From Linnemannia schmuckeri (Eukaryota > Mortierellomycota > Mortierellomycetes > Mortierellales > Mortierellaceae): 64,000 nucleotides of DNA. The position numbers and the translations under genes were made by a program. Of the stretch, positions 41,029 through 51,909 are shown piece by piece. The stretch covers positions 310,001 through 374,000 of the forward strand of contig JANATG010000016.1 in NCBI GenBank assembly GCA_029449235.1. Direction: 5' to 3'. A model generated the notes under the pieces. The model had not been told where the DNA came from. It worked only from the letters and a program-made list of their open reading frames with translations, and ran no database searches. Every line of letters begins with the position of its first letter. Position 1 is the stretch's first letter.

Positions 41029-41694
41029 TCACTCTTCCGAACGACGACTAAAAGGATCATTCTTATTAAAGTTGCTTCCAGATCCAGGCGGGTTCCCCGG
41101 CACATGCTGGCGCTTCCTGTTCTCTAGCATCACCGAACGACGCACTACTTCTCCCTCCTCCTCGCCGGAACCACCGCCCATAGGTCTCACCTCGGAGGGT
41201 TGGATAGGCAGTATATGGTACTGTCCTCTACGTGGGCTACCAAGGGGCCTGCCACCACCACCACCGGTGCTTCCACTATCACTATCGGCCTCTGCGCCCG
41301 AGGCAGGAGGTCCAGAAAAAGCGGATCGTTTCTGGAGGAGGGAGGAGACGATTGCCTCGTTCTTCTCAGCTGCCTGGGTCTCGGGTGAAGGTGAGGGTTG
41401 TTCGATGGATGCTCGAGTGCGAAGGTTGCGAGGTCGTTGGTGAAAGTTAAAAAGACTGTTGCCGTTGCCGCCTAGACTGAGACCGAGGCCACCTCCCCTC
41501 AGACCGAGACCGATGGTAAGAGGATTGCGTCGTGGTTTGAGGGTGACTGGGAGGGCATGTGATGGTGTCATAAGAGTTGAGAGAAAGAGGGAGAACGTGA
41601 TGAGTAGGCTGATGGTGGCCAAGAAAGTGAAAGAGAGTCGTGGAGGAGTCGAGGGACGATGGCGACGCAGAGGGTGTTTCTGAATGGATGCCAT
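41029..41694 (-). CDS. Secreted precursor B with the same C-terminal peptide motif, 221 aa
   Basis: Begins with a basic N-terminus and a hydrophobic signal segment (FTFLATISLLITFSLFLS, cleavage near SHA/LP). A Gly-rich, low-complexity middle follows (GLGLRGGGLGLSLGG, STGGGGGRP). The C-terminus reads ENRKR, then QHVPGNPPGSGSNFNKND and PFSRRSEE. Aligned with precursor A, the conserved pattern is H-V-P, N-P-P, G-x-G, aromatic, K-N-x-P-x-x-R-R, each preceded closely by a KR dibasic pair. Processing at KR would yield a peptide of about 26 residues starting with Gln. A TATATA box near 41923 lies about 230 bp upstream. I recognise no family. It superficially recalls Pro/Gly-rich plant peptide hormones, but no homology is claimed. 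Confidence 0.68.
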   Translation of the reverse strand: MASIQKHPLRRHRPSTPPRLSFTFLATISLLITFSLFLSTLMTPSHALPVTLKPRRNPLTIGLGLRGGGLGLSLGGNGNSLFNFHQRPRNLRTRASIEQPSPSPETQAAEKNEAIVSSLLQKRSAFSGPPASGAEADSDSGSTGGGGGRPLGSPRRGQYHILPIQPSEVRPMGGGSGEEEGEVVRRSVMLENRKRQHVPGNPPGSGSNFNKNDPFSRRSEE

Positions 41695-43352
41695 TGTAGG
41701 TCAAGGGTAAGAGTGAGAGAGTGAGTGGGACGAAAAGGATCGAGAGGATTAAGAGTGTTTTACTATTGAAGAATGCAAGTATAGGAATGAAGATGAGAAA
41801 ACGAAGAGCGGGTGTTGGGTAAGAGTTGATGGGTTTGTATGTTTTTGGTGTAGAGAGAAAGGGAAGGGGAGAATTATTGGTGTCAAGAAACTCGAAGAAA
41901 AAAAAAGACAAAATGGCGGAGTATATATGTGCACGGACAGAGGAAGAGAAAAAGACAGGGACGAAGGAGAGACGACCACTGCAGTTGGACCCATGGAGGC
42001 CGCACGGGAGAAGAAAAAAGGAGAGAGAGAGAGAGAGTGAAATGGAGAGAGAAGGTAGCATAATGAGGGGGCAACAGGAAGGGGTCGAGAGCAAGTGTAT
42101 CAAAAATGAACCCTTTCGTTTATTCCATTACTCTTTCGCAAAATAAATCAGACAAACCTTGAGAGCAGTTATTGGACACACAGGGTGATGGAGTAAGGTA
42201 GTTGTTTTTCTTGACTCCCGATCAGACTACAGATGCACTCTGACGCTTGAACCATTTCTGTGTCCGCGCACAAAAAATAGCATAGCAGGCTCACCTCCCG
42301 CCAAGTATTTAAAAGCGCTCTCTGTCAGTTTGTTTATTTCTCCTTTCTCTGTGTTTTTGTTGCTTTGTAGTTGCGCTCGTGAGTGAGCATAGGTTTGCCA
42401 GCTAGCCTATACTACTAGGCATCCCCTGCGAGATGATGAGCGATGAGTGGTGAATGCGCCATTTCACTTCGTCCCTGAGGTTGTGTCAGTCTCTTTTTTT
42501 TTCTTTTATTTTCACTCCACCAACAGAAAATTTTAGGAGATTCGTTTTTGTTACTCGAACCCAATGTCATAAACAAGCGAGGGATGAGCATTTTCGACTG
42601 CTGAATGTTTCCAAAGGTTGACAACAGATATAACCAGATAGAGACAAGGAATGAAAATCTGAACATGCGAGCGAATGAGAGACGAAGAACAAATAGATGA
42701 GGACTCGCGTGTTTGTGCCTAGATGCCTCCACTCGTTTTTCTGAGTTGCACAGGGTAAGTATGTCAGGGCACGGATTCCATTCCTGATCGCCCATTGGCC
42801 AGTTTTTATACCCTTTTTTTTATGCTATGTGCGACTATATTTTTTCCCTATTCGCGCATGCATGCATGCTGGCAAAAAAATCTTTTGTCGCATATCTTGC
42901 TCACATAACTCTTGAGGACGTTTCACCCCTACCTATCCCTCCCCTCCATTGATCAGCTCTCAGAAAGGAAGCCATCTCTTTTTGATTTGCATCCAAAAAA
43001 AGCCCTTTGGCCATCTTTACCCCCTCGTTCCCCTGAAACGCATAACCTATATCCCTATCTGCATGCCTACAGTCTACTATTATAAATATACGCTCTTTGT
43101 TTTCTCATTGGCAACTCCCTTGCTCGTTGACCTCCCCCCGGCCTAGTTGTGAGCTCACACTGTACCATAAAAGCCTTGAACAGTGCCACCGGGTAAGGAA
43201 AAAAACAAAACGCAAAAATTTATTTCAGGTGTTAATGGTATCTAGGCAGGACCCTATGCGAAGACCCTATTCAAACAGCAGAACATTTAAACATCATCCC
43301 CAGTTCTTTCGATACACATGGTATTGATTCTGAAAGATCGCTTTACTCGTCC
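41695..43352. other. Intergenic, no gene seen
   Basis: Promoter and 5' UTR of precursor B on the minus strand to about 41950, with a GA-repeat near 42023. Beyond that is A/T-rich sequence with isolated ORFs that show no motif, then the 3' flank of the RING gene. Confidence 0.5.
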
Positions 43353-44429
43353 TCAGATACGACAAACGGCGTCGGTGATCAAGCACTTATTGTGCTCGCA
43401 GTTGGGACAGAAGCCATTCCATAATTTTTTGCAGCCTGGATGGAATTGATGCCCACATGCTAAAGTTACAGGCAAAGCGAGTGGGTGCAGACAGATCGTG
43501 CACGGATCCCACTCGTTCAGACCAACGGCTTCAACGACCCATCGACGGAAAATCGAAATCTGACCCATGGTGTCGGGCACCAGATCGTAGCAGTTATCGG
43601 TGGCGACTTTTATCCAAGCCGTGGAAAGTTGCCGGCCTTCATGTGCTGCAAGCGCGTGGAAGCGGTACTTGCATTTCAGGTAACCGAAGGAGATGGGGGT
43701 GATCTTGTCCGACTGGCCGCAGTTTGGACAGATCAGTGTCGTCTTGGTGATTTCGAAGATTCCAAGGCCCTTCTGGACGATGACTCTGTGAGTGGGGGTG
43801 CACTTGCAGAGGCATTCGACGTTGACGCCAGTGCTGGCCACACGACCTCGAGGGGCGCCCTGAGAGAATCGGATTTTGCGGAGTCCGTGATAATCGGGCA
43901 TGCCGTCTACGAAAACGATCCCAGGGTGGGCCCCATTAGTGGGAAGAGGCATGACCAGTTGTAGAGACGACCCTTCACTAAGGCCGTAGAATTTCAGATC
44001 GCGGAAGTCCGCGAGCTGCCTGTTGACATGGAAGAGAGACTGCTCATCTGCAGAGATCCCTTCCTTGTCCTGGATCATTTCCTTGACCTTGTCAATGCAT
44101 GTGTCGGCGTAGCAGGTCAGAGGAATGATATGCCCGGTGGGGGTTGTGATGTTGATCGACATTTTTTTTTGATCTTGGGTAGAAGCTTTAACGGCGCGGT
44201 ATGTCAGAATGCGACCAAGGATGCGATAATGACCCAAGGTCTTGGTGTGATCCGTAAGACGTGTGCCGTTAATAAAGAGGTCGTGACGAGTGATAGGGAT
44301 GACTTGGGCACATTGGGCAGCTTTGATGCGCTCGATGAGGGAGGAGATGGGTTCCTCCTTCTTGAAGGTGACTTTTGTGGACTCTTTGGGGTCGCTGTAG
44401 GCAGTGATGACGTCCAGTGTGTGGGACAT
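43353..44429 (-). CDS. Ubiquitin-like/RING-finger protein, intact, 358 aa
   Basis: The probable E3 ubiquitin ligase counterpart of the broken copy at 14394-15428. An N-terminal ubiquitin-like region (MSHTLDVITAY...DLFINGTRL) is followed by a second ubiquitin-like domain (about 88-165, SINITTPTGHIIPL, IQDKEGISADEQSL). A Cys-rich, probably zinc-binding block comes next (VECLCKCTPTHRV, LICPNCGQSDK, LKCKYRF). A C3H2C3-type RING ends the protein, with C310, C313, C325, H327, H330, C333, C341 and C344. The second ubiquitin-like domain has no C-terminal LRGG, so it is a fold element rather than a conjugatable ubiquitin. The start at 44429 matches the paralog; an in-frame ATG at 44543 would add a hydrophobic leader that the paralog lacks. 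Confidence 0.88.
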   Translation of the reverse strand: MSHTLDVITAYSDPKESTKVTFKKEEPISSLIERIKAAQCAQVIPITRHDLFINGTRLTDHTKTLGHYRILGRILTYRAVKASTQDQKKMSINITTPTGHIIPLTCYADTCIDKVKEMIQDKEGISADEQSLFHVNRQLADFRDLKFYGLSEGSSLQLVMPLPTNGAHPGIVFVDGMPDYHGLRKIRFSQGAPRGRVASTGVNVECLCKCTPTHRVIVQKGLGIFEITKTTLICPNCGQSDKITPISFGYLKCKYRFHALAAHEGRQLSTAWIKVATDNCYDLVPDTMGQISIFRRWVVEAVGLNEWDPCTICLHPLALPVTLACGHQFHPGCKKLWNGFCPNCEHNKCLITDAVCRI

Positions 44430-45384
44430 GTTTGAAGGTGGGTGAGAGTGATAATTGAAGATGTGGGTTATTGGTGATGAGGAAAATGAAGAACGGATGA
44501 GGATAAAGAAAAGAGGGAGAAAAAGAACACGAAAGTAAAACATTGATACAGTTTTGTACCTGGCGGCAGTGATATTAGTGCAAGGGATAGAGCGAAGGCT
44601 TTGGATACAAAGGTGTTGCTTCGGATGCCAAGCAACGCTTGGCGCATGTTAAGTAAATAAAAATAAAGAAAGAACGACGGCTACTGCCTTTGCTGACGGA
44701 GCAGCATATTGAAAGTCTTTAGAGCAGCTGCAATTTTTTCTTGTAGATGAGATGCATTGTACATATCCAAGAGTGAGAAAAGGTAGTGACCGCATACAGT
44801 CAAAAGTAAGGAACAACAACTACTAGACATTAGAAAGGAGCAACAACTAGCAGAAGTAAGGGACAAGCTCTAGCAAGAATAAGGAACAACAACACTCAAA
44901 GATCAACAGCGTATATATTTAAAATAAACGCGGGTCGGAAAATGTATCTTGATGCGGGAAAAAAAAGATAGCCGAACTCCACTATTCGATTCGTTTAACG
45001 CCTCATGTAATTACTCTTGATCATGCCATCAGGCACATATGCAGGAATACACTCAGCAGTAAAAAAAATGACTCGCGACTATTTACAGGGGCTGTCACCT
45101 ACAATCCTTACACGCCAAGTATGATTTGAATTCAACTTTGTCAAACAAAAAAAATACCCATACTAAGAAATCCCTTATACATATCTTTGATGTTATTACG
45201 ACTCCCTTTTAGGTCAAGGAGACCAGGACAGACTGAAAGACGAGTTGATATCAAGAATCCACGTCTTTTTGGGAGGAGGAGGGGGGAGGGGGGAGTGGAC
45301 GGGAAGTCTATTGAGGAATGAACGAGGAATGGAAAGAGAAGAAAAAGAAAAGGCGGTGGAACACCACAATCACTACCAACACCA
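44430..45384. other. Intergenic with one dispersed-repeat copy
   Basis: No gene is seen. A repeat of short AAGNACAACAACT-like phrases occurs at about 44800-44895. A dispersed repeat shared with 50061-50157 lies at 45084-45180. A G/A-rich tract lies at about 45265-45300, just before the F-box pseudogene. Confidence 0.5.
45084..45180. repeat. Dispersed repeat, copy 1
   Basis: Diverged match to 50061-50157 in the same orientation, sharing TACAGGGGC, a GATTTGA block, TGTCAA and ACTAAG followed by CCCTTA. The minus strand of both reads K-G-(Y/F)-L-S-x-G-I-(L/F)-F-V, but copy 1 then hits a stop. Confidence 0.5.
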
Positions 45385-46800
45385 AGGGCCCTTGAAACCC
45401 CGGAAATCAGAAGCAGGATCGGCTGGTTCCTCGCCATAAAGGATGCCTTGGCGTGTGCCAAAGTCAACAGAGCATGACACACCGACTTTCTGCCCTTGGT
45501 CTGGCACATAATCGACTTTGACACATACCTTCGATTCGTTAATACACGTCACCAAACCGTTGCCAAGTACAGGCACTTTACCAGAGCCATCCACAATGTA
45601 AAAAGTCTCGCCCACCTCACATCCGTCCGGCATGCCAGCATCTCCTACCTACGATCCTTCACCGCCGCCACAAGAAATTCAGCAGTTTATCATGCCTATC
45701 TCTTTGATCTCATTGCTAGGAATAGCGCCACGCTCGTGTGTTTGGATATTGTCGCCATCCCCAAACAGCGCAACGCCAACACACGCTACTGGCACACCAA
45801 TCAAGATCAAGGAGCCAACAACTTGACAATGTCGTGTGATGCCTTCTCGGCTCTGCTCGAGGGTTGTCCGCATCTCACTGTTCTTACGCTGCTTCGGACA
45901 ATGATCTTTGCTAGCACTGCTACCCAGCTTAGGCATACCGGTATCACGACTCTTGCTGTGGATCTGATCTCCGTCTTCATGCCTGACGATTATTCATCGT
46001 CGGCCTCCTCACTCCTCATTCACTTTCCCAACCTCCAACTTTGGAATATCTTATCGAGCCATGATCCACAGTCTGGTGATCTGCCTGCGAGAGCAATCAC
46101 CATCTTGAATCAGGAGCTCAAGAACGCCAAGTTTCATCAGGCTGACCATTTTGATGACATACCAGCGACAACGATGTTAACTCTCCTTTTGGGTGTGTTG
46201 GAGGAGCTTGTTGAGATCAAGGTCCTCTACGAGAACACAAACCCCAGCATAGTCAACGTCACTCTCACCCACAGCACATCTCTCCGTGCTCTGCATCTGC
46301 TTCCCAGAGACAGCTTCTACCGCACACAAACAGCAGTAGTAGCTCAAGACGACCAGCTTAAGGGCTGGAGACGACTCATTCAACTTATCCCGCAGGTCTG
46401 CTCAAACTTGCAATAACTTGTCATCCCCAGCACTACATGTGCATCGACGACATGGAGGCTATGGCATGGGCATGTACAAACCTGAAGGCCTTGCACATTT
46501 GTATTGAGGAGTTGGATACAAAGCCTAAGGTGTCCAAAGCAATCCGACTGTGGAACAAGGAGTGTTAGGACCGACTGAAGCGATTCAACTCCAAGATGCG
46601 CCGAACAACAAAGGCGACGATAAAGAAGACGACGGATCAGTCTGTTGAGGCGCGGGTCTCTCGACACTTGCTCCGCTTCGTGAGTTTGAATGACGTTTGG
46701 CTCGGCGGTCACGTCTTGGACCCTTGGTCAAACATCCATAGACCCATACACAATCACACACGTTGCGGTACTGAAGTATTCCTTTTTTTTTCTCTTTAGT
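45385..46800 (+). pseudogene. F-box/LRR-like pseudogene
   Basis: The F-box portion (LETPEIRSRIGWFLAIKDAL, CAKVNRA) is broken by TGA at 45475-45477, where paralogs have Trp (NRA-W-HTDFL). The frame then stays open from 45496 to 46416 with LRR-like sequence (DAFSALLEGCPHLTVLTLL). After a TAA at 46414-46416 coding continues in another frame (HYMCIDDMEAMAWACTNL), with a further TAG at 46566-46568 and a last recognisable segment VSRHLLRFVSLNDVWLG. No start codon lies in frame with the F-box, so the 5' end is also damaged. Confidence 0.8.
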
Positions 46801-47100
46801 ATACTTCATTTCACACTCGTTTTTCTCTCACTACACATCATACACATCATACATATCGTACACATCATCCTCTCCATGCTCATCATCACAGTCAATTAGT
46901 CAGTTGTAGCAGAAAAATAAATTCACACCAACGTCATGCTTGCACATTTGTCGTTGACATTCCCTTACGTGAACCACTCACACAGTGCTTATTTTAACCA
47001 GTTCACACACAAATTCTTTTTTTTCTCCTTCATTCATCTTTCTTCTCTTTCCCTACTCGAACTCCCTTTCCTCGCCCTCGCGCCTCATCTCACCACCAAT

Positions 47101-48619
47101 ATGAACCCTCTCGGCTCCCACTGACGATAATTTAAAGTTCAGGAAGCGACTCAGCTGCTACGTCCCAACAACCACTGCCTTGAACTGCATGCTGGTGTTC
47201 AAGGCCTGGGCAGACGACTTTCGACCCGCCATATGGCGCACCGTCGACCTTCAAAAGCATGCCCTCTTCGAGTCTCTCGACCAGCGCAATCTCTCCCAGT
47301 ATGGGGCTCTCATTCGACAGGTCGACAACATCTCCTCAAAGAGAGACAAGTCCTTGCCCTGCTCTAATGCAACTCGGTCACCAACCTTGAACCCCTGTCA
47401 GAGATCATCCACTCGACGACTTACCAGACTTATCTGTCTGATCTTGTTCGCCGCAACAATGCGACCCTTGCCAGCTTGAACCTTTACCACCTGAGCCAAG
47501 AGACCGCCAACAACTACTCTGGGGCTGCATGGATGCCGTACTCCCGAGTGAGGTTGCTTGATTTACTCCCTTGCTGTTGGCCACTGGATGTTGTAATAGT
47601 GCACCCTACATCGTCTCTTTCACCCACTTATACGACCTCGAGGCTCACTGGCTTGCGGCTGGTCTCTCTCTGCACAACCAGTGACTCATGCTCAAGGCTA
47701 CTTCAAGGTTCCATGTGGCTGACTACGCTGGCACTGTCGAACGTTGTGTTTCTTAACGGTGTTATGAGTCCTTACCGCCATTCCTTTATCAAGACTCTGG
47801 CCGTCGACCGTGATACTATCTTCGAGCCCGACCCTCAAGCCGCGTCACTTTCCCTTCTGGCACATTTCCCGAACCTCGACACTCTGCACGCTTCCCATAA
47901 AGGCCAGCAGAACTTGCCAATATCCTCTGACGCGATGGCGACTGCAACTGCCGAACTTTGTCCCCAGTTGCGATATGTGCGTTCACCAACACTCATTACT
48001 CGACTATCGTCACGCTGCTTTTGAAAGTCTTCCGGACTGTCATAAGGATTGCAGTTCCGAATAAGGCAATGAACATGGAGTTCATCATCGCTATCCTCAC
48101 ATTCGCGCCCATTCTGCAGGCATTTGAGGCATATCCATCCACCGACAGTGGATCATCATCAACCTTGACCGCTGATGAGGCCTTTGGCCGTACCTTCCAG
48201 CTCATCATGTAGCTTTGTTCAAATCTGAAGGCGTTATCTCTCAAGAGTCACTCGATGGCTTGGATATGGTCGAGAAGTGTCCGTGGACTTGTCGTGGCCT
48301 CACAACGTTGCATTGCCGGATCCAAGAGTTTGATGTCAAGGACACGGTTGACCGGGTGATGGAGTTATGGCGGATTGCGCGATCCAAGCAGAGACAGATT
48401 ACTAAGAATGGCGAGGTTCAAAGAAACAGTACGATGCACCGCGTTTCAGACTACCATGCGGTCATCACTCCTACGGGTTTGTCTCTCGAGGCACGAGTGG
48501 TTCGTCATTTGCTCAAATTTTCTAACCTCCAGCATATTTCGATCGGTTTGGAAATGACTAGCGAGCGGCTCTTGAAAACTTTAATGCGGGATTGCCAAAG
48601 ACCTTATTCACGCCAATGA
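47101..48619 (+). pseudogene. F-box/LRR-like pseudogene, heavily decayed
   Basis: The ATG at 47101 reaches a stop after seven codons. F-box-like sequence follows in another frame (RKRLSCYV, CMLVFKAWADDFRPAIWRTV), then LRR-like pieces in alternating frames (47700-48022: STMWLTT-like LALSNVVFLNGV, LLAHFPNLDTL). The C-terminal part is at 48215-48619 (CRGLTTLHCRIQEF, EARVVRHLLKFSNLQHI). At least three frame changes. It lies in the same orientation as the pseudogene before it, about 300 bp away, and looks like its tandem duplicate. Confidence 0.75.
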
Positions 48620-50060
48620 TTCTTCTCGCACAACTTCGATTGCGCTATTTAGTCTCTTTCTTTTGCTACTGTCTTGTTCCGACTTGCATTGTTTACTTCA
48701 TTCCCCATTTCTACACTGTTACTTTGTGTCTCCCAGAGGAGTCCACATCCAAATAAATCATGACAAATTGACATTCATGTTTCTATTGTTGGATATGTCC
48801 GCTGTCGCCACAGCCAAGTTATATCATTTTATGATTTTTTAATCGTCGATTGGAAAGAAAAACGCAGCCCAGAAGATCGTCGATGAATACGCGCCGAATG
48901 GCATGCGGTAATGCAAAATACAGTGACCATAGAGGCGATGGAAGAGGAGTCGATCATGGGATCCTTTTATCGTTTTGCTCAGTCCTTTTTTTTACCAAGA
49001 TCCCTCTTTCTTCTTGTCTGTTCTTCTTCTTTCTCCTCCTTCGTCTACTTTGTCTTCTTCCGCTTTACTCACTTAGATACTTGCTCATGCCGCTCTCTTT
49101 CTATCGTGCCCTCTCTGCCTGTTCACACACATATAGAGTGAGACACATACACTCTCAGATCTACAAAGGAAGTCAACACATATGCACATGCTGTATGGAA
49201 CATTCAGTATCGAGTACCAAAAACAGACGCCGAAACCAGGGACCCAGATTGAAAGCCCACACCAAACACCCGTAACAGACACTTCATACCTGACATTACC
49301 GCATCTCGTCCGCTATAATTCGTATAAATGACCACACGCCTCGTGAGCGCCAACAGTATGTATTTGAGGGGGCTCCCTATCAAAACATCAAGTAATATTA
49401 TCGTGCCTTCTTTAAACGATTTGAGTTCCAGGACAGGGATAAAGCAAAGCGGTGCTCAAGATGAGCCTGGTATCGCTGTCCAAGAGGGATGTTGTGAATC
49501 AAAGTGGGATATTGGAAGCAGAATATAGCAAGGTTTGATCCGGTAAGCAGGATGGTGTGGAGAGGATGTGGATGGGCATAGGAAGAGAATAATGACGGGA
49601 GATGTATTTCGAGAAGACTCTGTGACGAACTATTCTTTGCTATCTGCTGTCTTCTATACTGAATAAGAATAGTCGCCTCAATGTAAGCCACCGACGCGAC
49701 TCTCTTTTACGCGCGCCTGCGCTATTCTCAACAGGGGAGAACGGTACAGAATGGGCTCAGCTTTCGTCAACGAATTCAAGGTACTACTTTTGTTCACTTT
49801 TGTGTTCTGATCTGCGCCTGGCTCTGGACGTTGTGGTTTCACTATTTTTCACTGTAACGTATGCTTACTACTGTTTGATTACTTTTTTTTCGTAGACGAA
49901 ACCGTTTCGAAGGTATCCCAGCGATCTGTGCAAGAGTTATGGCCGCTGGAAGTCCACAAAGTACAAGAAAAGGAGTGGTCCAGAAAGGATCACAAAGTAC
50001 TGGAGACTATGTGATAGGGTCGGTCAGGATACATTCTTATTTTTGTAACCCACGTCTTCT

Positions 50061-50157
50061 TACAGGGGCGATCACCCAAAAATCATTCGCGCTGAGTAAG
50101 ATTTGATGTCTGTGTCAACGAATAAAATGCCTCCACTAAGGTACCCCTTACACAACC
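50061..50157. repeat. Dispersed repeat, copy 2
   Basis: Counterpart of 45084-45180. On the minus strand it stays open (CKGYLSGGILFVDTDIKSY) to a TGA near 50072, a hint that the ancestral sequence was coding. Confidence 0.5.
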
Positions 50158-50437
50158 GTTTTTTCATGACTTTACAGGCCTGTATCGGTCTCATCATAGG
50201 CAATGTCAAAAGAAGGGAGAGGTGAGTTTTAATATGGGATCGAGGGGAAAGATGCAATGCAAAATGGTCAACGACGCTTCGGTGGAAGTTCAAAGGTACT
50301 TCCACCGCCTGGGGAAGGATAGAAGGGTAGCAACTGACCTCCCTCATTAATGTCTTTGCAAGAAATCAAAGGAAAAAACAAAACTAAAATCATTTTGGCA
50401 GCCATAGGGGATGTGGGGAGCGAGGAAGAAAGGAGGG

Positions 50438-50442
<5 letters not shown>

Positions 50443-50478
<36 letters not shown>
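50443..50478. repeat. (GA)n microsatellite
   Basis: About 18 uninterrupted GA dinucleotides. Confidence 0.9.
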
Positions 50479-50483
<5 letters not shown>

Positions 50484-51224
50484 ATTGACCACAAACCAAG
50501 AGAAAAGGGGAGAGGAGAGATTGTTGTGGATGAGAGAGGCAGAAAAGGTAAGAAAAAGCCCATCCTCGCTTTCAACGGTCCATGATGCTCAAGTTCTGAC
50601 TTCCAGCGGTGTTTACAGGCGTGTATTTTTATGAAAATAAGGCTCGTCGTAGTCAAAAAGACGACACTCACGGACCTATGACGGGACTCAAAAAAAATTC
50701 GGCGTGTAAGAATTTCCTATGTGAGGGTTTTTCATAGGTTTTTTTTGCAATTACGCAAAGCTGCCTCGCAACTCCATCATTCTCTCAACAAAGCGTTGCA
50801 CGACCTTTTAATGCTGAAGAGGATTTTGAGCAAGCACTGGCGATAGATCCGTGTTTGTCAAGGTCATCTTTTACTGACCACTTCTGGAAAGTGCCAGTGG
50901 TTCACTTTCTTTACTTTGATAGAGTCAATTGGTTAGGGCGAGGCTCAAGGATAGGCTGCTCGAACAGCACACCATTGGACAACGATGCTTCATGTCGGCA
51001 TGTTGGATAGCTGGCAGGAGGGCATACAGGACAGCAAATACTACAATTGCTAGCATTGTTTTTGTTAAGGGAGGCTTTGGACATGTCAGCAAGGGATCCT
51101 ACGGTACGTTCTCGAATACGCAATGGCACTGAATCGATAAATAAACATATTTTCGCCCTCGAGGCATACGATTTGGATCCAGTAAAGTAGTAGACCTTGG
51201 ATTTTTTTTTGTCTGTAATATCGC

Positions 51225-51505
51225 CCGCAGGAGGCTTTGGATTTTTATTGGTTTATGATGGACTTTGATTACTGAAAGACATAAGGAGGGGACGTAGTTG
51301 GGATATTGAAGTCATCTCAGGCTGAAGGAAGACTGACGGGACATTGAAACCGTCCCAGGCTGAAGATAGAGAGATTCTTTGACAGGATATTAAAGCCATC
51401 CCAGGGTGAAGGAGGAAAAATTTTATGATTACACTGGGGTTTGATCCCAGGGCCTCTTGCAAGCCACAACAAGAGGAGCGCAGTTTGGTTACTTAGACCG
51501 CCCTA
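51225..51505 (-). repeat. Candidate tRNA-derived SINE with tandem-repeat tail
   Basis: On the minus strand, GGGCGGTCTAAGTAACC resembles the A-box/D-arm of a tRNA (Leu-like). A 7-bp stem CCTCTTG...CAAGAGG and a T-arm-like CTGGG-ATCAAAC-CCCAG (51450-51434) with a B-box-like GGATCAAACCC follow. The acceptor ends do not pair, so it is not a functional tRNA gene. Directly after it are three diverged tandem units of about 32-46 bp (51300-51337, 51338-51383, 51384-51415) built on a CTTCAGCCTGGGATGG phrase. No poly-A tail or target duplication is seen. Confidence 0.45.
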
Positions 51506-51507
51506 CA

Positions 51508-51630
51508 AGCAGACCTCTGGTCTGTTGCTGTTTTTGGTTAGTTCCTTGTCAATTATGAGTATTTTGTTAAGCAAATCCTCTGTAGCTGACAAGGTCTAAC
51601 CAAAAACAAACATCAGACCAGACCTCTGCT
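51508..51630. repeat. Foldback (long inverted repeat, ~43-bp arms)
   Basis: Arms 51508-51550 and 51588-51630 are imperfect inverted copies (AGCAGA, TCTGGTCTG, GTTTTTGGTTAG, CCTTGTC in order) around a 37-bp loop. It abuts the tRNA-like unit. Confidence 0.65.
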
Positions 51631-51745
51631 GACAATGTTACTCAGGGAGAGGGTCGAAGGCCAGAGTTATAGGACCGCTGTTAAGCCCTCAATTGGTACG
51701 GGGTAGTGATAGTAATGTCCTAATGGAACCACACGAAACAATATA

Positions 51746-51909
51746 CTGTAACGCGCCAACGAAACTCTTGTCAGTATTGCTCTTGTCCAAGAAGTGATGT
51801 GTAAAAGGACCTTCTATTCATAATATCAAAGAGGGGGTTTGTACCTGTAACGCGCCAACGAAACTCTTGTCAGTATTGCTCTTGTCCAAGAAGTGATGTG
51901 TAAAAGGAC
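51746..51909. repeat. Exact 65-bp direct repeat, 99-bp period
   Basis: 51746-51810 and 51845-51909 are identical, separated by 34 bp. Identity implies a very recent duplication. It lies about 540-700 bp upstream of the sacsin-like start codon. Confidence 0.92.

Noticed and set aside
42415..42795. 126-residue minus-strand ORF as a gene
   Set aside because: No motif, signal peptide, paralog or promoter context; length is within chance for this A/T-rich stretch.
44429..44543. Upstream ATG giving the RING protein a hydrophobic leader
   Set aside because: The leader is absent from the paralog, whose N-terminus aligns at the downstream Met (44429); more likely 5' UTR.
51430..51505. Functional tRNA gene on the minus strand
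   Set aside because: Acceptor-stem halves do not pair and the T-loop lacks the usual TTC; kept only as a tRNA-derived repeat.
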